This document shows, piece after piece, positions 47,074-55,257 of a DNA stretch of 64,000 nt. Each line of letters begins with the position of its first letter. The stretch's first letter is position 1. Below the pieces are notes generated by a model, which worked only from the letters and a program-made list of their open reading frames with translations, ran no database searches and was not told where the DNA came from. Origin of the DNA: Burkholderia plantarii (lineage in GTDB: Bacteria > Pseudomonadota > Gammaproteobacteria > Burkholderiales > Burkholderiaceae). The stretch spans positions 2,356,001-2,420,000 of the forward strand of contig NZ_CP007212.1 of the NCBI RefSeq assembly GCF_001411805.1, given 5' to 3'. Both the position numbers and the translations under genes were made by a program.

Positions 47074-47982
47074 TCAACGCTTCAATACGATTTTTGGAAA
47101 TTTTGCCTGAGTGACGAAGCTTTGAGAAGCGTGTATAGGTGTATGTGACACCCTGGCATTTATTGAATAGGCCAATTGATTTCCAGCAAGCAGAACACTC
47201 CCTATACCAATGGGAGCCGCGAGCTCGCCAATAGCTTTAATCACACCAGAATCACCACGATCAAGAGCAGAATGCGCCAACGCTACATCGACGGTAGTTT
47301 TGATTTCGAATCTTTCACCAACTCGCTTTTTAGATCGCCATATGCTGTAGACCGTTGGCTGAAATGTATTAATCGATAAATTTTTTGGATCTGATAGATG
47401 ATAGTTAGTTAAATCTTTTACAAGATTGACAAATGGCATTGAGAATGCCCACTGGGCAACGTTAGGTCTTTTATGGCAACGATCCTTGATCTCTACATCG
47501 GAAACTACGAAACTGGTGCTGTTGCTGACTGAATATCCGGCATTTACGCCTCCCGTTGGGGTCGAGCCAAACCATCCTACAGATCCACCGAATGACAGCG
47601 AAGTGCCGGATGAGACAGACGTTTGCCCGACAGCACCCTGTGGTGACCCCTTAACCAGGTCAACACTGTCGCTGAGTTCGTCCTGTGTTTCGACAGTTAC
47701 TGTGTATTCGGTGACATATAGGCCCCGTTCGTGCCAGTTGTTGATTACCATATCCAACGGGCTGAACATGAAATCCTGCCGGACTATATAAAAATCACTC
47801 AATTCGTCTTCACTTTCCAACGCGCCATTTATTGAAAGTATAACCGTCGTGGCTTTTCCACCAAGCAACGTCGTCGGCTTTCCGTCAAGCTCAGCGTTTA
47901 TTTTGATATCAATTATGTGATTGATTTTATCCGCAATATTCCACAGGTTCTGGCCACCTGGATCATATACGTTGTCGTTCAT
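47074..47982 (-). CDS. Putative leukocidin/hemolysin-like beta-pore-forming protein
   Basis: A 302-aa protein without a signal peptide. Residues about 120-165 are a Ser/Gly/Thr-rich hairpin-like segment (TSLSFGGSVGWFG, then GGVNAGYSVSNSTSF, then SDVEI). It follows the pattern of the membrane-inserting stem in the leukocidin/alpha-hemolysin family. After it come a WAFSMPF segment (Trp178) and FQPTVYSIWRSKKR (207-220), which resemble that family's post-stem F-x-P region. This is a pattern match made by eye, not a proven homology. AAGGTGA precedes the ATG. It is the first gene of a three-gene, AT-rich leftward group next to an IS. Confidence 0.5.
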   Translation of the reverse strand: MNDNVYDPGGQNLWNIADKINHIIDIKINAELDGKPTTLLGGKATTVILSINGALESEDELSDFYIVRQDFMFSPLDMVINNWHERGLYVTEYTVTVETQDELSDSVDLVKGSPQGAVGQTSVSSGTSLSFGGSVGWFGSTPTGGVNAGYSVSNSTSFVVSDVEIKDRCHKRPNVAQWAFSMPFVNLVKDLTNYHLSDPKNLSINTFQPTVYSIWRSKKRVGERFEIKTTVDVALAHSALDRGDSGVIKAIGELAAPIGIGSVLLAGNQLAYSINARVSHTPIHASQSFVTQAKFPKIVLKR

Positions 47983-48379
47983 GGATCACCTTAGTAAAGA
48001 GAGGGGGAGAGCACAATATACTATGCAATTGGTTATCAAATCTGTCACTGTTAGCAGGTCGCTGTCAATCGGACGTCCTTTTCTACGACAGAGGGGCCGA
48101 AATAGAGCCCCCCCCTCTTCGCTTGCGGGATTCAGAGATGTCGGCCGGATGCGCAGACGGTCGGGCTGCTGATTGGCATGTTCTCGCGCTCGATCGGCCT
48201 CGTGAACGACGCTCTGCAACCGTTTGATACGGGTGCATTACATTGCCACCAATGCAAATAGATCAATCCTTCATGGATTTTAGTCGGCGGCGTAGCGAGA
48301 CCGCCATCTAGCAGACCGTTGAAATACGTCGGTCCGTCCTGCACGATGTAGGCTCCCGAGATAAAGGAAGAGAAGGCAG
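47983..48379. other. Intergenic region between the pore-former-like operon and the transposase
   Basis: About 400 bp. The left part should hold the promoter of the leftward operon. From about 48130 the sequence is GC-rich and has a weak minus-strand open frame (48132-48344) that I cannot assign. I could not define the left inverted repeat of the IS. Confidence 0.35.
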
Positions 48380-49384
48380 ATGCGAGGCGCGGACGGTTAC
48401 AACGAATCGTTGTTCAGCACGGTGAGGCTAGAGGAATTTGTTCCGCAGGCGCATCCGCTGCGCCAGATTCGGACGTGGCTGAACGAAGCACTGTCGAAGA
48501 TGGATGCGAAGTTCTCGGCGATGTACGAAGTCGATGTGAAGGGAGGCCGACCGAGCATCGCGCCTGAGAAACTGATGCGGGCGATGCTGTTGCAGGTGCT
48601 GTACAGCATCCGCAGCGAGCGGCAACTGGTCGAGCAGATCTCGTACAACCTGCTGTTCCGGTGGTTCGTAGGCCTGTCGATCGAGGATGCGGTTTGGAAC
48701 CACTCGGTGTTCAGCAAGAACCGGGATCGGCTACTGGAATTCGACGCGGTGACGGAGCTGTTCAACGCGACGGTGGAAACGGCGCAGAAACGGGTGATGA
48801 TGAAGGAAGGCACGCTGGTCGATGCGACGATCATCGAAGCGCCGCCGTCGACCAAGAACGCCGAGAAGCGTCGCGATCCGGACATGCATCAAACGAAGAA
48901 AGGCAACGCGTGGCACTTCGGCATGAAGGCCTACATCGGCGTCGATGCCGATTCGGGGCTGGTTCACAGCGTGGTCGGCACTTGCGCCAACGTGTCGGAT
49001 GTTTCGCAAGCGCACGCGCTGTTGCATGGTCATGAACAAGAAGCGTTCGGCGACGCGGGCTATATCGGCGTAGACAAGCGCAATGAAATGAAGGGCCGGT
49101 CGGTGAAGTGGCGCGTGGCGGCCAAGCGAAGAAGGATCGAGGCGATGCAGGATGGTGCGCTGAAGGATCTGATGATCGCGCTTGAGCGAACCAAGGCGCA
49201 AATCCGCGCGCGGGTCGAGCATCCGTTCCATGTTGTCAAGAACCTGTTGCGCCATCGCAGGGTGCGCTACAAGGGACTGGCGAAGAACACGGCGCAACTG
49301 TTCAGTCTGTTCGCCTTGGCGAACTTGGTGATTGCGCAAAACCGGTTTCGGTCGGTTCACGGGAGTAGTCCGTCACGTATATGA
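48380..49384 (+). mobile_element. IS5-family DDE transposase, apparently chimeric
   Basis: A 334-aa transposase. The DDE catalytic pieces are visible: LVDATIIEAP (first Asp), VVGTCANVSD/FGDAGYIGVDKR (second Asp) and RVEHPFHVVKNLLRHRRVRYKG (the Y-(2)-R-(3)-E-(6)-K-type region). The first 135 residues (YNESLFSTVRLEEFVPQAHPLR, FSAMYE, GGRPSIAPEKL) look like another IS5-related subgroup, whose copies usually continue with GEHFSVDGT. Here the chain switches at about residue 137 to the MKEGTLVDATIIEAPPSTKN type. Terminal inverted repeats were not located. The gene itself is intact. Confidence 0.85.
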
Positions 49385-49540
49385 AAAATGCAGGAAATGA
49401 GGCGCTTTCCCCGGTCAAACTTCCCCGAATTCGCTGCGCTTCACTTCGGCATCTCGCTGTTTGTGGACAGAGTCGGTCACTCGTGTCCGTCGCAGCCGAT
49501 GATTGCATCTTCTACGCAAGACAGGGAACGGTACAAATCA

Positions 49541-49834
49541 GATGCTTACCGCGGTTCATCGCGAGCGCCGTGAACTCAGCGCCGGCGAGCCGTCGGCCGA
49601 CGTCAGCTGGAAGTGCGAGCCAATGATGAGCGGCAGGCCAACCGCCTTCGCCTCGACGTGCGCGCGCACGACGCCGGCGAGCGAGCACTCGTCGGTGATT
49701 GCGATCGCGCTGTAGCCGCGCCGCGCCGCGCGCTCGACCAATTCCTCGGCGCGTGAGGCGCCGTGCAGGAACCAGCGCGGCTCGTCGCGCTCGTCGCGCG
49801 CGGACACGCGCTCACGGATCAGCCAGTAGCACAC
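49541..49834 (-). pseudogene. dnaE2: dnaE2 (error-prone polymerase) 5' fragment
   Basis: Part of the PHP domain of DnaE2/ImuC. The chain [47 protein letters not shown] region, then [20 protein letters not shown], is unmistakable although only about 65 residues long. It then shifts frame into [11 protein letters not shown] (49541-49575) and is lost. The N-terminal 25 residues do not match DnaE2 and are probably foreign. A full protein is over 1000 aa, so this is a fragment left by rearrangement near the transposase. Confidence 0.75.
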
Positions 49835-49841
49835 ACCGTGA

Positions 49842-50219
49842 TCGTCCTCCGCGACGTATATGAACGCCGCGATTTAGCACGCGGTTTTGGTGAGCGTAAG
49901 GTGCCAGGATGAGCGATAGCGCCCTAGAATCTAGAACGGGTCGACTGGCTGCGATCGGCCACAAGCGGTCGGACGACCTTGTCTCCGGAATTGTGGAAAA
50001 TGGCACCCCTATCGAGAGGCAATCTAGCCCGAGGCGCCGTTAATTCATTTGGAAGAGCCCACCGAGGCACAAGCAACATCGCACTGACCGCCCTGCACGA
50101 TTTCGGCGTCCCGGATGGTGATATTGCTGCTAGGAACACACTTACGTGGATACTTGGCGTCTAGCGCGACGTCTTTTGGGAGTACAGGGACACGGTCTTG
50201 TACTCCCCTCAAGCGCCAC
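49842..50219. other. Scar DNA between dnaE2 fragment and peroxiredoxin gene
   Basis: About 380 bp with no intact gene. A 9-bp inverted repeat GGGAGTACA/TGTACTCCC (50178-50186/50199-50207) lies just past the stop of the leftward peroxiredoxin-like gene and may act as its terminator, though no T run follows on the minus strand. Confidence 0.4.
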
Positions 50220-50897
50220 TCACGCAGTGCTTTCTTTGACCCGATCAAGCACGGGCAAAAGCTCTTCGGGATCTGGCCGGCGCGTATAGTCCGGGTTGAC
50301 CTCTGCGTACAGGATGACTCCATCTTGACCGATGACGAATCGTGCGGGCATCGGCAGCGTCCAACTCGGCTCGCCGTTCGCAACGGCTAGATCGTTTTTG
50401 AAAACGGTCTTGTAGAGGTCCGCCAGATAGTCTGGCAACTTGAATCGGATGCCGAATGCCGCTGCTACTTCATTACCCGGATCAGACAGAATGGGGAACG
50501 TTACGTGGTTCTCCCGCTGGCTACGGCGACTGTTCGGAGCGGTCTGCGGTGAAATCGCTACGAGTTGGGCGCCCCGGCTTTCGAGATCCGGGAGCGAGGC
50601 CTGAATCGCTTGCAGATCGAAGTTGCAGTACGGGCACCATACGCCTCGGTAGAACGTCACGATCAGCGGGCCACGTGCGAGGAGATCAGTGGACGAGTGC
50701 GATGTTCCTTCAGCATCCTTCAGGGTGAAGGTGGGGGCCCTGTCTCCAACCTTCAGCGCCTTTTCAGCTGCGCCGGACTCGGTGAGTTCGCGTGTGGCGC
50801 GATGCATCGGCTCGTGAATATGTGACGGTGCATTGTAAGGAGGGCCGCCGGCTTCGAAGTTGGCACGGAATGCGTCGAGCTTGTCTTGCAGTGACAT
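50220..50897 (-). CDS. Peroxiredoxin-like (AhpC/TSA family) protein
   Basis: A thioredoxin-fold peroxidase-like protein, 225 aa from ATG 50897 (AGAGGT upstream). The active-site region YRGVWCPYCNFDLQAIQ has a CxxC pair in place of the usual TxxC peroxiredoxin motif, as in the AhpC/TSA-like subgroup. Core strands follow in GAQLVAISPQT and TFPILSDPGNEVAAAFG. It lies 28 bp downstream of the OYE gene on the same strand, so the two form an electrophile/oxidant-response operon probably under the divergent LysR. Confidence 0.85.
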   Translation of the reverse strand: MSLQDKLDAFRANFEAGGPPYNAPSHIHEPMHRATRELTESGAAEKALKVGDRAPTFTLKDAEGTSHSSTDLLARGPLIVTFYRGVWCPYCNFDLQAIQASLPDLESRGAQLVAISPQTAPNSRRSQRENHVTFPILSDPGNEVAAAFGIRFKLPDYLADLYKTVFKNDLAVANGEPSWTLPMPARFVIGQDGVILYAEVNPDYTRRPDPEELLPVLDRVKESTA

Positions 50898-50925
50898 GAT
50901 AAGACCTCTTTCAAGTGATAAAAAA

Positions 50926-52026
50926 TTACGCGGACAGCAGATCAGCGTAAAAGGGATAGTCGAGATAGCCGCGGTGATCTCCGCCATAGAACGTCGAGCG
51001 GTCGTAGGCATTGAGCGGAAGGTCTCTCCGGAATCGTTCCGGAAGATCGGGGTTCGCGAGGAAGGAGCGTCCGAAGGCGACTGTGTCAGCAACACCGGAC
51101 TCAATGATGGCTTCGGCGCTGTCGCGGTCGAAACCACCGGCTGCCATGACGGAACCCCTGAAGATTTCCCGCAGCATGGCTGCGGCGATCGGTTGAGCGT
51201 CGTCCTCGATTTCCTCGGTGCCCTTGATGCGCGGCTCGATGACGTGAAGATAGGCGAGACCGAAGCGGTTCATCGCTTCCGTCACGTAGGAGAAGGTCGC
51301 TTTCGGATCGCTGTCGAACATTCCACCGAATTTGCCGCTTGGAGAAAGCCGGACGGCGGTTCTGTCTCCGCCCCAGACGGATGTCATTGCTTCCACGACT
51401 TCCAGCAGAAATCGCGCACGATTCTCTTTTGTCCCACCGTAAGCGTCGGTTCGGATGTTGCTGCCGTCCTGCAGGAATTGATCGGCAAGATAGCCGTTCG
51501 CCGAGTGCAGCTCAACGCCGTCGAACCCTGCTTCCATCGCACGCTCCGATGCCCGACGAAATTGACCAATGAGGTCCGGTATCTCGTCAAGTTCGAGCGC
51601 ACGTGGCATCGCGAATTCGATTTCTCCATTCCTCGAGAAACCAACGCCTTCGGCGCGTAATGCGGATGGGCCGATCGGTGTTTCGCCGTCGATGATATCG
51701 GGGTGAGACTGCCGGCCACTGTGCCAAAGCTGCAGAAAGATGGTCGCGCCAGCCGCGTGGACGGCATCTGTGACCCTGCGCCATCCCGCGATCTGATGAT
51801 CGCCATAGATTCCTGGTGCGCCGGCGTAGGCAATCCCACGCTTCGAGACCGGCGATGCTTCGGCGATCATGAAGCCGCCTTTGCTCGCACGCTGCCGGTA
51901 GTAATGAACCATCAAGTCTCCGGGTACGTCGCCCGCCTCGGAGCGCATTCTTGTCAGGGGCGCCAGAACCACGCGATGGGCAATCTCGTACGGACCGATT
52001 GCGGTTGGGCTGAAAAGCTTGCTCAT
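50926..52026 (-). CDS. Old Yellow Enzyme family alkene reductase
   Basis: An FMN-dependent ene-reductase (NemA/OYE type), 366 aa. The start SKLFSPTAIGPYEIAHRVVLAPLTRMRS, the FMN/active-site HSGRQSH, the substrate-binding HSANGYL (His/Asn pair) and DQFL, and the C-terminal VAFGRSFLANPDLP are standard. It reduces activated alkenes, nitro compounds or N-ethylmaleimide using NAD(P)H. GGTGAG lies 5 bp before the ATG. It is divergent from a LysR gene 104 bp away. Confidence 0.9.
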   Translation of the reverse strand: MSKLFSPTAIGPYEIAHRVVLAPLTRMRSEAGDVPGDLMVHYYRQRASKGGFMIAEASPVSKRGIAYAGAPGIYGDHQIAGWRRVTDAVHAAGATIFLQLWHSGRQSHPDIIDGETPIGPSALRAEGVGFSRNGEIEFAMPRALELDEIPDLIGQFRRASERAMEAGFDGVELHSANGYLADQFLQDGSNIRTDAYGGTKENRARFLLEVVEAMTSVWGGDRTAVRLSPSGKFGGMFDSDPKATFSYVTEAMNRFGLAYLHVIEPRIKGTEEIEDDAQPIAAAMLREIFRGSVMAAGGFDRDSAEAIIESGVADTVAFGRSFLANPDLPERFRRDLPLNAYDRSTFYGGDHRGYLDYPFYADLLSA

Positions 52027-52130
52027 GAAAACTCACCGAGTTGATATGCTGAGTCAGTAAGTTAATTTATTCCCCGAGAAAGCAGTAGACTGCTATTTTT
52101 GATAACACTCATTCCAATGGAGAATGATCT

Positions 52131-53036
52131 ATGGACAGATTCGCGACCATGGAAGCATTCGTGCGCATCATTGAAACGGGTTCCTTTTCGGCAGCTGCTC
52201 GGCAACTCAGGGTCGGTCAGCCGTCAATATCAAAAGCTGTTGCACAGCTTGAAGAACGACTGGGAACACGACTTCTCTCGCGCTCGACACGGGGGCTAAC
52301 GCCGACTGAAGCAGGTCAGGGTTTTTACGAGCGGGCGAAGCGCGCGCTTGACGAAGCAAACGAAGCGGACCTCGCTGCAACTGGAGCCGGGACTGGACTG
52401 ACAGGACGCTTGCGCTTCAGTGCAACGGTGACGTTTGCCCGGCTACACGTCATGCCGCTGCTACCCGCTTTTCTTGAGGCGCATCCTGCACTCACAGTCG
52501 AAGCAATTCTCGACGACCGTAGCGTCGATCTGATCGGGGAGAACATCGACATTGCGCTGCGGATGGGAGACCCAAAGTCGATGACCGTAACGGGAAAGCG
52601 GATTGCCACGTCCCGGCGCATGGTCGTCGCGACTTCCAACTATCTCGATCGACATGGCACGCCTGAACGGCCAGGTGATCTACCCAAATTTCCTGCCGTT
52701 ATCTATACGCAAGGCGGTGGAGGAGAAACATGGACTTTTAGAAAGGGCGCGAAGTCGGAAGTTGTGACGCTCAAGAACATGATCAGCACTACCGCAGCCG
52801 AGGGGGTGCGTGAGGCTGTTTTTGCAGGCATGGGGTTGGCTGTCTCTACGGAGTGGATGTTCCAGCCGGAGATTGATCTCCGTCGCGTTGAGACAGTTCT
52901 GCGCGATTGGACACTCCCCTCACTTGATCTTTGGGCTGTTTATCCAGCAGGACGCCAGGCGACTGCGAAAGCACGCGCCTTTGCAGCTTTCATCAGCGAA
53001 TGCCTGGCAAAGACACCTTTTGCGCCTGCCGGGTAG
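52131..53036 (+). CDS. LysR family transcriptional regulator
   Basis: A 301-aa LysR-type regulator. HTH is at about residues 5-65 (FVRIIETGSFSAAARQLRVGQPSISKAVAQLE region, then LLSRSTRGLTPTEAG). The effector domain starts at LRFSATVTFARLHV. It resembles regulators that control a neighbouring OYE-type reductase. It is divergent from the OYE-peroxiredoxin operon and is its likely activator. Codon use is a little less GC-rich than in the core genes, fitting transfer with the island. Confidence 0.88.
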   Translation: MDRFATMEAFVRIIETGSFSAAARQLRVGQPSISKAVAQLEERLGTRLLSRSTRGLTPTEAGQGFYERAKRALDEANEADLAATGAGTGLTGRLRFSATVTFARLHVMPLLPAFLEAHPALTVEAILDDRSVDLIGENIDIALRMGDPKSMTVTGKRIATSRRMVVATSNYLDRHGTPERPGDLPKFPAVIYTQGGGGETWTFRKGAKSEVVTLKNMISTTAAEGVREAVFAGMGLAVSTEWMFQPEIDLRRVETVLRDWTLPSLDLWAVYPAGRQATAKARAFAAFISECLAKTPFAPAG

Positions 53037-53400
53037 GCTGGTCGTTGGCGCTGGGACCATTGCGATCACAAGCGTCCAAGGAGACGCCATCGTCGTCTGA
53101 CCATCTCACATGGCGTGGACTGGAGTTGGCTTACGTACCGATGATCGACTGCGTTGCCGAGCGTAGCCTGAAGCTCGGGCCGGTTGCTACCGCCCACAAT
53201 CGGTAAAACACTGGCCGAATGGCCGCTATCGGGTGGGCGGTCGGTCCGCTATGGGTCGCCATCTGCCGTCGGCGTCCGCAGCCTCCAACGAGGCGCCGCG
53301 ACGGTCGTCGTCGGGCCGAGTTCGGCCAGTTTCGGACACTCGACCTCGACACATAGATCGCCGACAATCGTGGCGACTCATTCACTCAAGCTCCACATCG
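53037..53400. other. Degenerate intergenic DNA
   Basis: About 360 bp with several stops in every frame. It holds short GC-rich imperfect repeats of the GGTCGGTCCG/GGCCGAATGGCC kind that recur in weaker form elsewhere in the island (45110-45190, 49930-49975). No gene was seen. Confidence 0.4.
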
Positions 53401-53667
53401 ATGAAAGTATCCCGGGATTTCGGAATTGTTGTCCGACGGGCCGCGCTTGCGGCCAAGAACGTCGAACTGTCAACGGTTTTGACCGAATTCAATCTTGCGA
53501 GATACTTTGACGAATCTGACAATCTGTTATCGCTTGGTCCTTTTTTTGGAGGCGATGCAGCCGACGAATGCATGAGATCTTTGGAAAAGCTTGGTCTCAC
53601 GTATATCGAAGACTTTTTTATCTTCGAGGGGTTTGTACCCGAATGGTGCTCGTTCGAGGTATTCTGA
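53401..53667 (+). CDS. Small hypothetical protein upstream of Imm35-like gene
   Basis: An 88-aa acidic, aromatic-rich protein (MKVSRDFGIVVRRAALAAKN to FVPEWCSFEVF). The frame runs in from 53233, but the first ATG with a sensible product is 53401. The family is not recognised. It lies 135 bp before an Imm35-like gene on the same strand and could be another immunity-type protein. That is inference from position only. Confidence 0.5.
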   Translation: MKVSRDFGIVVRRAALAAKNVELSTVLTEFNLARYFDESDNLLSLGPFFGGDAADECMRSLEKLGLTYIEDFFIFEGFVPEWCSFEVF

Positions 53668-53802
53668 ACGCGGCCACAGACGACATGCGCTGGGTTTCGG
53701 CCATGAGGAGCCACTCGGCACAATGTTCTGAATCGCCGACAATTAAGGCGAAAATAGCCACTGCTCACTTGCAAACTCCCAACTGATCTCAATGGCATCG
53801 GC

Positions 53803-54339
53803 ATGAGTTGGACGCTTGAACAAGCAATGCAACAGGCCCGCCGCACCCTCGCCTCTTTGGCCGGGGCGGCCGGCATTACCATCATCGATGCGGCAACCCG
53901 TGAGTTCGATGTCGGCTGGGTCTTCTACTATCAATCATCGCGTTTCCTTGAGACAGGTGACGTTCGGGATAGCCTGGCGGGAAATGCACCATTGTTTGTC
54001 AGCCGGGACGATGGCCGGGCCATTTCCGTCAGCTATCACAGGCCAATCACCGAGTCGATCCAAGCCTACCGTGCGTGCGGAGATCCTAACGGATATGAAG
54101 AGTCTCAGGTTCGTCTAACGCGATGGTCGGCCGGGGCGAATAAGGTTCAAGCGACGCGGTTGATTCGCCAGAATTCACACATGAGTCTCGTGGAGGCAAA
54201 GCATTCAGTCGATCGATGTCTTGCAGCGCGTGAGACCGCGATCGAGACAAAGGACGTAGCGTCGGCCAAGCAACTGGTGATTGACCTTGCGGAGGTCGGG
54301 TTCCACGCGGTCGTCACGTATCGCAGCACCCGGCGCTAG
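53803..54339 (+). CDS. Imm35 (YrhB-like) immunity domain fused to an L7/L12 C-domain-like module
   Basis: A 178-aa protein with two parts. Residues 1-95 match the Imm35/YrhB fold: EFDVGWVFYYQSSRFLETGD, a LAGNAPLFVSRDDGR turn and a YHRPITESIQAYR end. Residues about 108-178 resemble the C-terminal domain of ribosomal protein L7/L12: NKVQATRLIRQNSHMSLVEAKHSVDR, then VASAKQLVIDLAEVGFHAVV. Compare the L7/L12 pattern KI-x-VIK-x-VR-x-xT-x-LGLKEAK. Imm35 proteins neutralise polymorphic toxins; no toxin gene is adjacent. The domain pairing is inferred from sequence by eye. It is a prophage-linked cargo gene. Confidence 0.65.
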   Translation: MSWTLEQAMQQARRTLASLAGAAGITIIDAATREFDVGWVFYYQSSRFLETGDVRDSLAGNAPLFVSRDDGRAISVSYHRPITESIQAYRACGDPNGYEESQVRLTRWSAGANKVQATRLIRQNSHMSLVEAKHSVDRCLAARETAIETKDVASAKQLVIDLAEVGFHAVVTYRSTRR

Positions 54340-54352
54340 CGATCGGTCGATG

Positions 54353-54628
54353 GATGACCGCTTACGGTCGTTGCGAAGGGCAGCTCAGGGTTGCGGATTC
54401 AACCCGTCGATGCAACATACTTGGAGCTGCGAGGCGAAGGAGTGTTGCGCAGTCGCTTAGTCGAGGTCTGCGACGGCGGTGGCACCGTCGTCCACGCCTG
54501 CGGCGTCGGCAGCCCGGACAAGCTGTCGGCACCGGCTGGAGAACAGTTTCGGACCGTGACACGCAACTGGTCAGCGTCGGCAACCAGAGCATTGCGATAA
54601 GGATGATTGTCGTTCGTAAGCGGTCATC
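54353..54628. repeat. Inverted repeat enclosing the broken Rz/Rz1 copy
   Basis: GATGACCGCTTACG (54353-54366) and its exact complement CGTAAGCGGTCATC (54615-54628) bracket the duplicated Rz/Rz1 fragment. The 14-bp match is exact. It may be ends of a small element or a rearrangement footprint. Confidence 0.5.
54434..54614 (-). pseudogene. Truncated duplicate of Rz/Rz1 spanin genes
   Basis: About 180 bp in the same orientation as, and highly similar to, 55355-55536 inside the intact Rz gene. On the minus strand it still reads LTSCVSRSETVLQPVPTACP, the Rz1 lipobox and Pro-rich part, before diverging. It lacks the Rz N-terminus and the true end. It is a decayed lysis gene copy. Confidence 0.8.
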
Positions 54629-54677
54629 TAATGACGCCGCACGTGCGCACGATCGACGTCAACTTCGTCGGATGAGA

Positions 54678-55148
54678 CTACTTGGTAGACGCTGGGAATC
54701 GATAGTTTACGAAGTGTTCCTCAGTAGACGTGACTTGAAATTTCATCGATTCGTAGAACGCAATAGCCTCAGAGTTCGAGCGGAAGCAAGACAGTGTGAT
54801 GACCTTTCCTGTCCGCGAGGACTCTGACATCAGCGATGTCAGAATGTTTTTCCCGATCCCTCTTCGCTGGAAGCTTGACTTCAGTATCAGAAGCGACAGG
54901 TGAATGGCGTCGTCTAACATCCTAATGACCACGTAACCTGCTGTATCGGCGCCAACTTGGATCAATCGTATGTCGGAGTGGGGGTAGGACTCTGCAAATC
55001 GACGTCGTTGAAACTCATCATCCCAACCGAACGCCAGATCGATGTGATCGCGCAGAGCCGCCTCATATTGCGCGAAGAGCTCCTGCGTTTCAGCTGCGCT
55101 TTCTTCGGAGGGAACCAGCACGACCCTGTTCATCGGACTGTCATTCAT
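54678..55148 (-). CDS. GNAT family N-acetyltransferase
   Basis: A 156-aa acetyl-CoA-dependent transferase. Motif A (acetyl-CoA pyrophosphate loop) is QRRGIGKNILTSL, preceded by the strand IHLSLLILKSSF. The C-terminal NSEAIAFYESMKFQ is the usual motif B. The N-terminal acceptor region (DLAFGWDDEFQRRRF) resembles the PhnO/RimI-like small-molecule group, but the substrate is unknown. It sits between the intact and broken Rz/Rz1 copies, so it looks like a phage cargo gene. Confidence 0.82.
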   Translation of the reverse strand: MNDSPMNRVVLVPSEESAAETQELFAQYEAALRDHIDLAFGWDDEFQRRRFAESYPHSDIRLIQVGADTAGYVVIRMLDDAIHLSLLILKSSFQRRGIGKNILTSLMSESSRTGKVITLSCFRSNSEAIAFYESMKFQVTSTEEHFVNYRFPASTK

Positions 55149-55257
55149 TGTGGGGATGTAAGCTCGTAAGCGGTACGATCGCTTAGTTTAAGTGAGTGGC
55201 CGTGTCCGGTCTTTCAGGGGGCTGCTCCACCGTGAAATCTGCCGGAGCCTGCGATGA

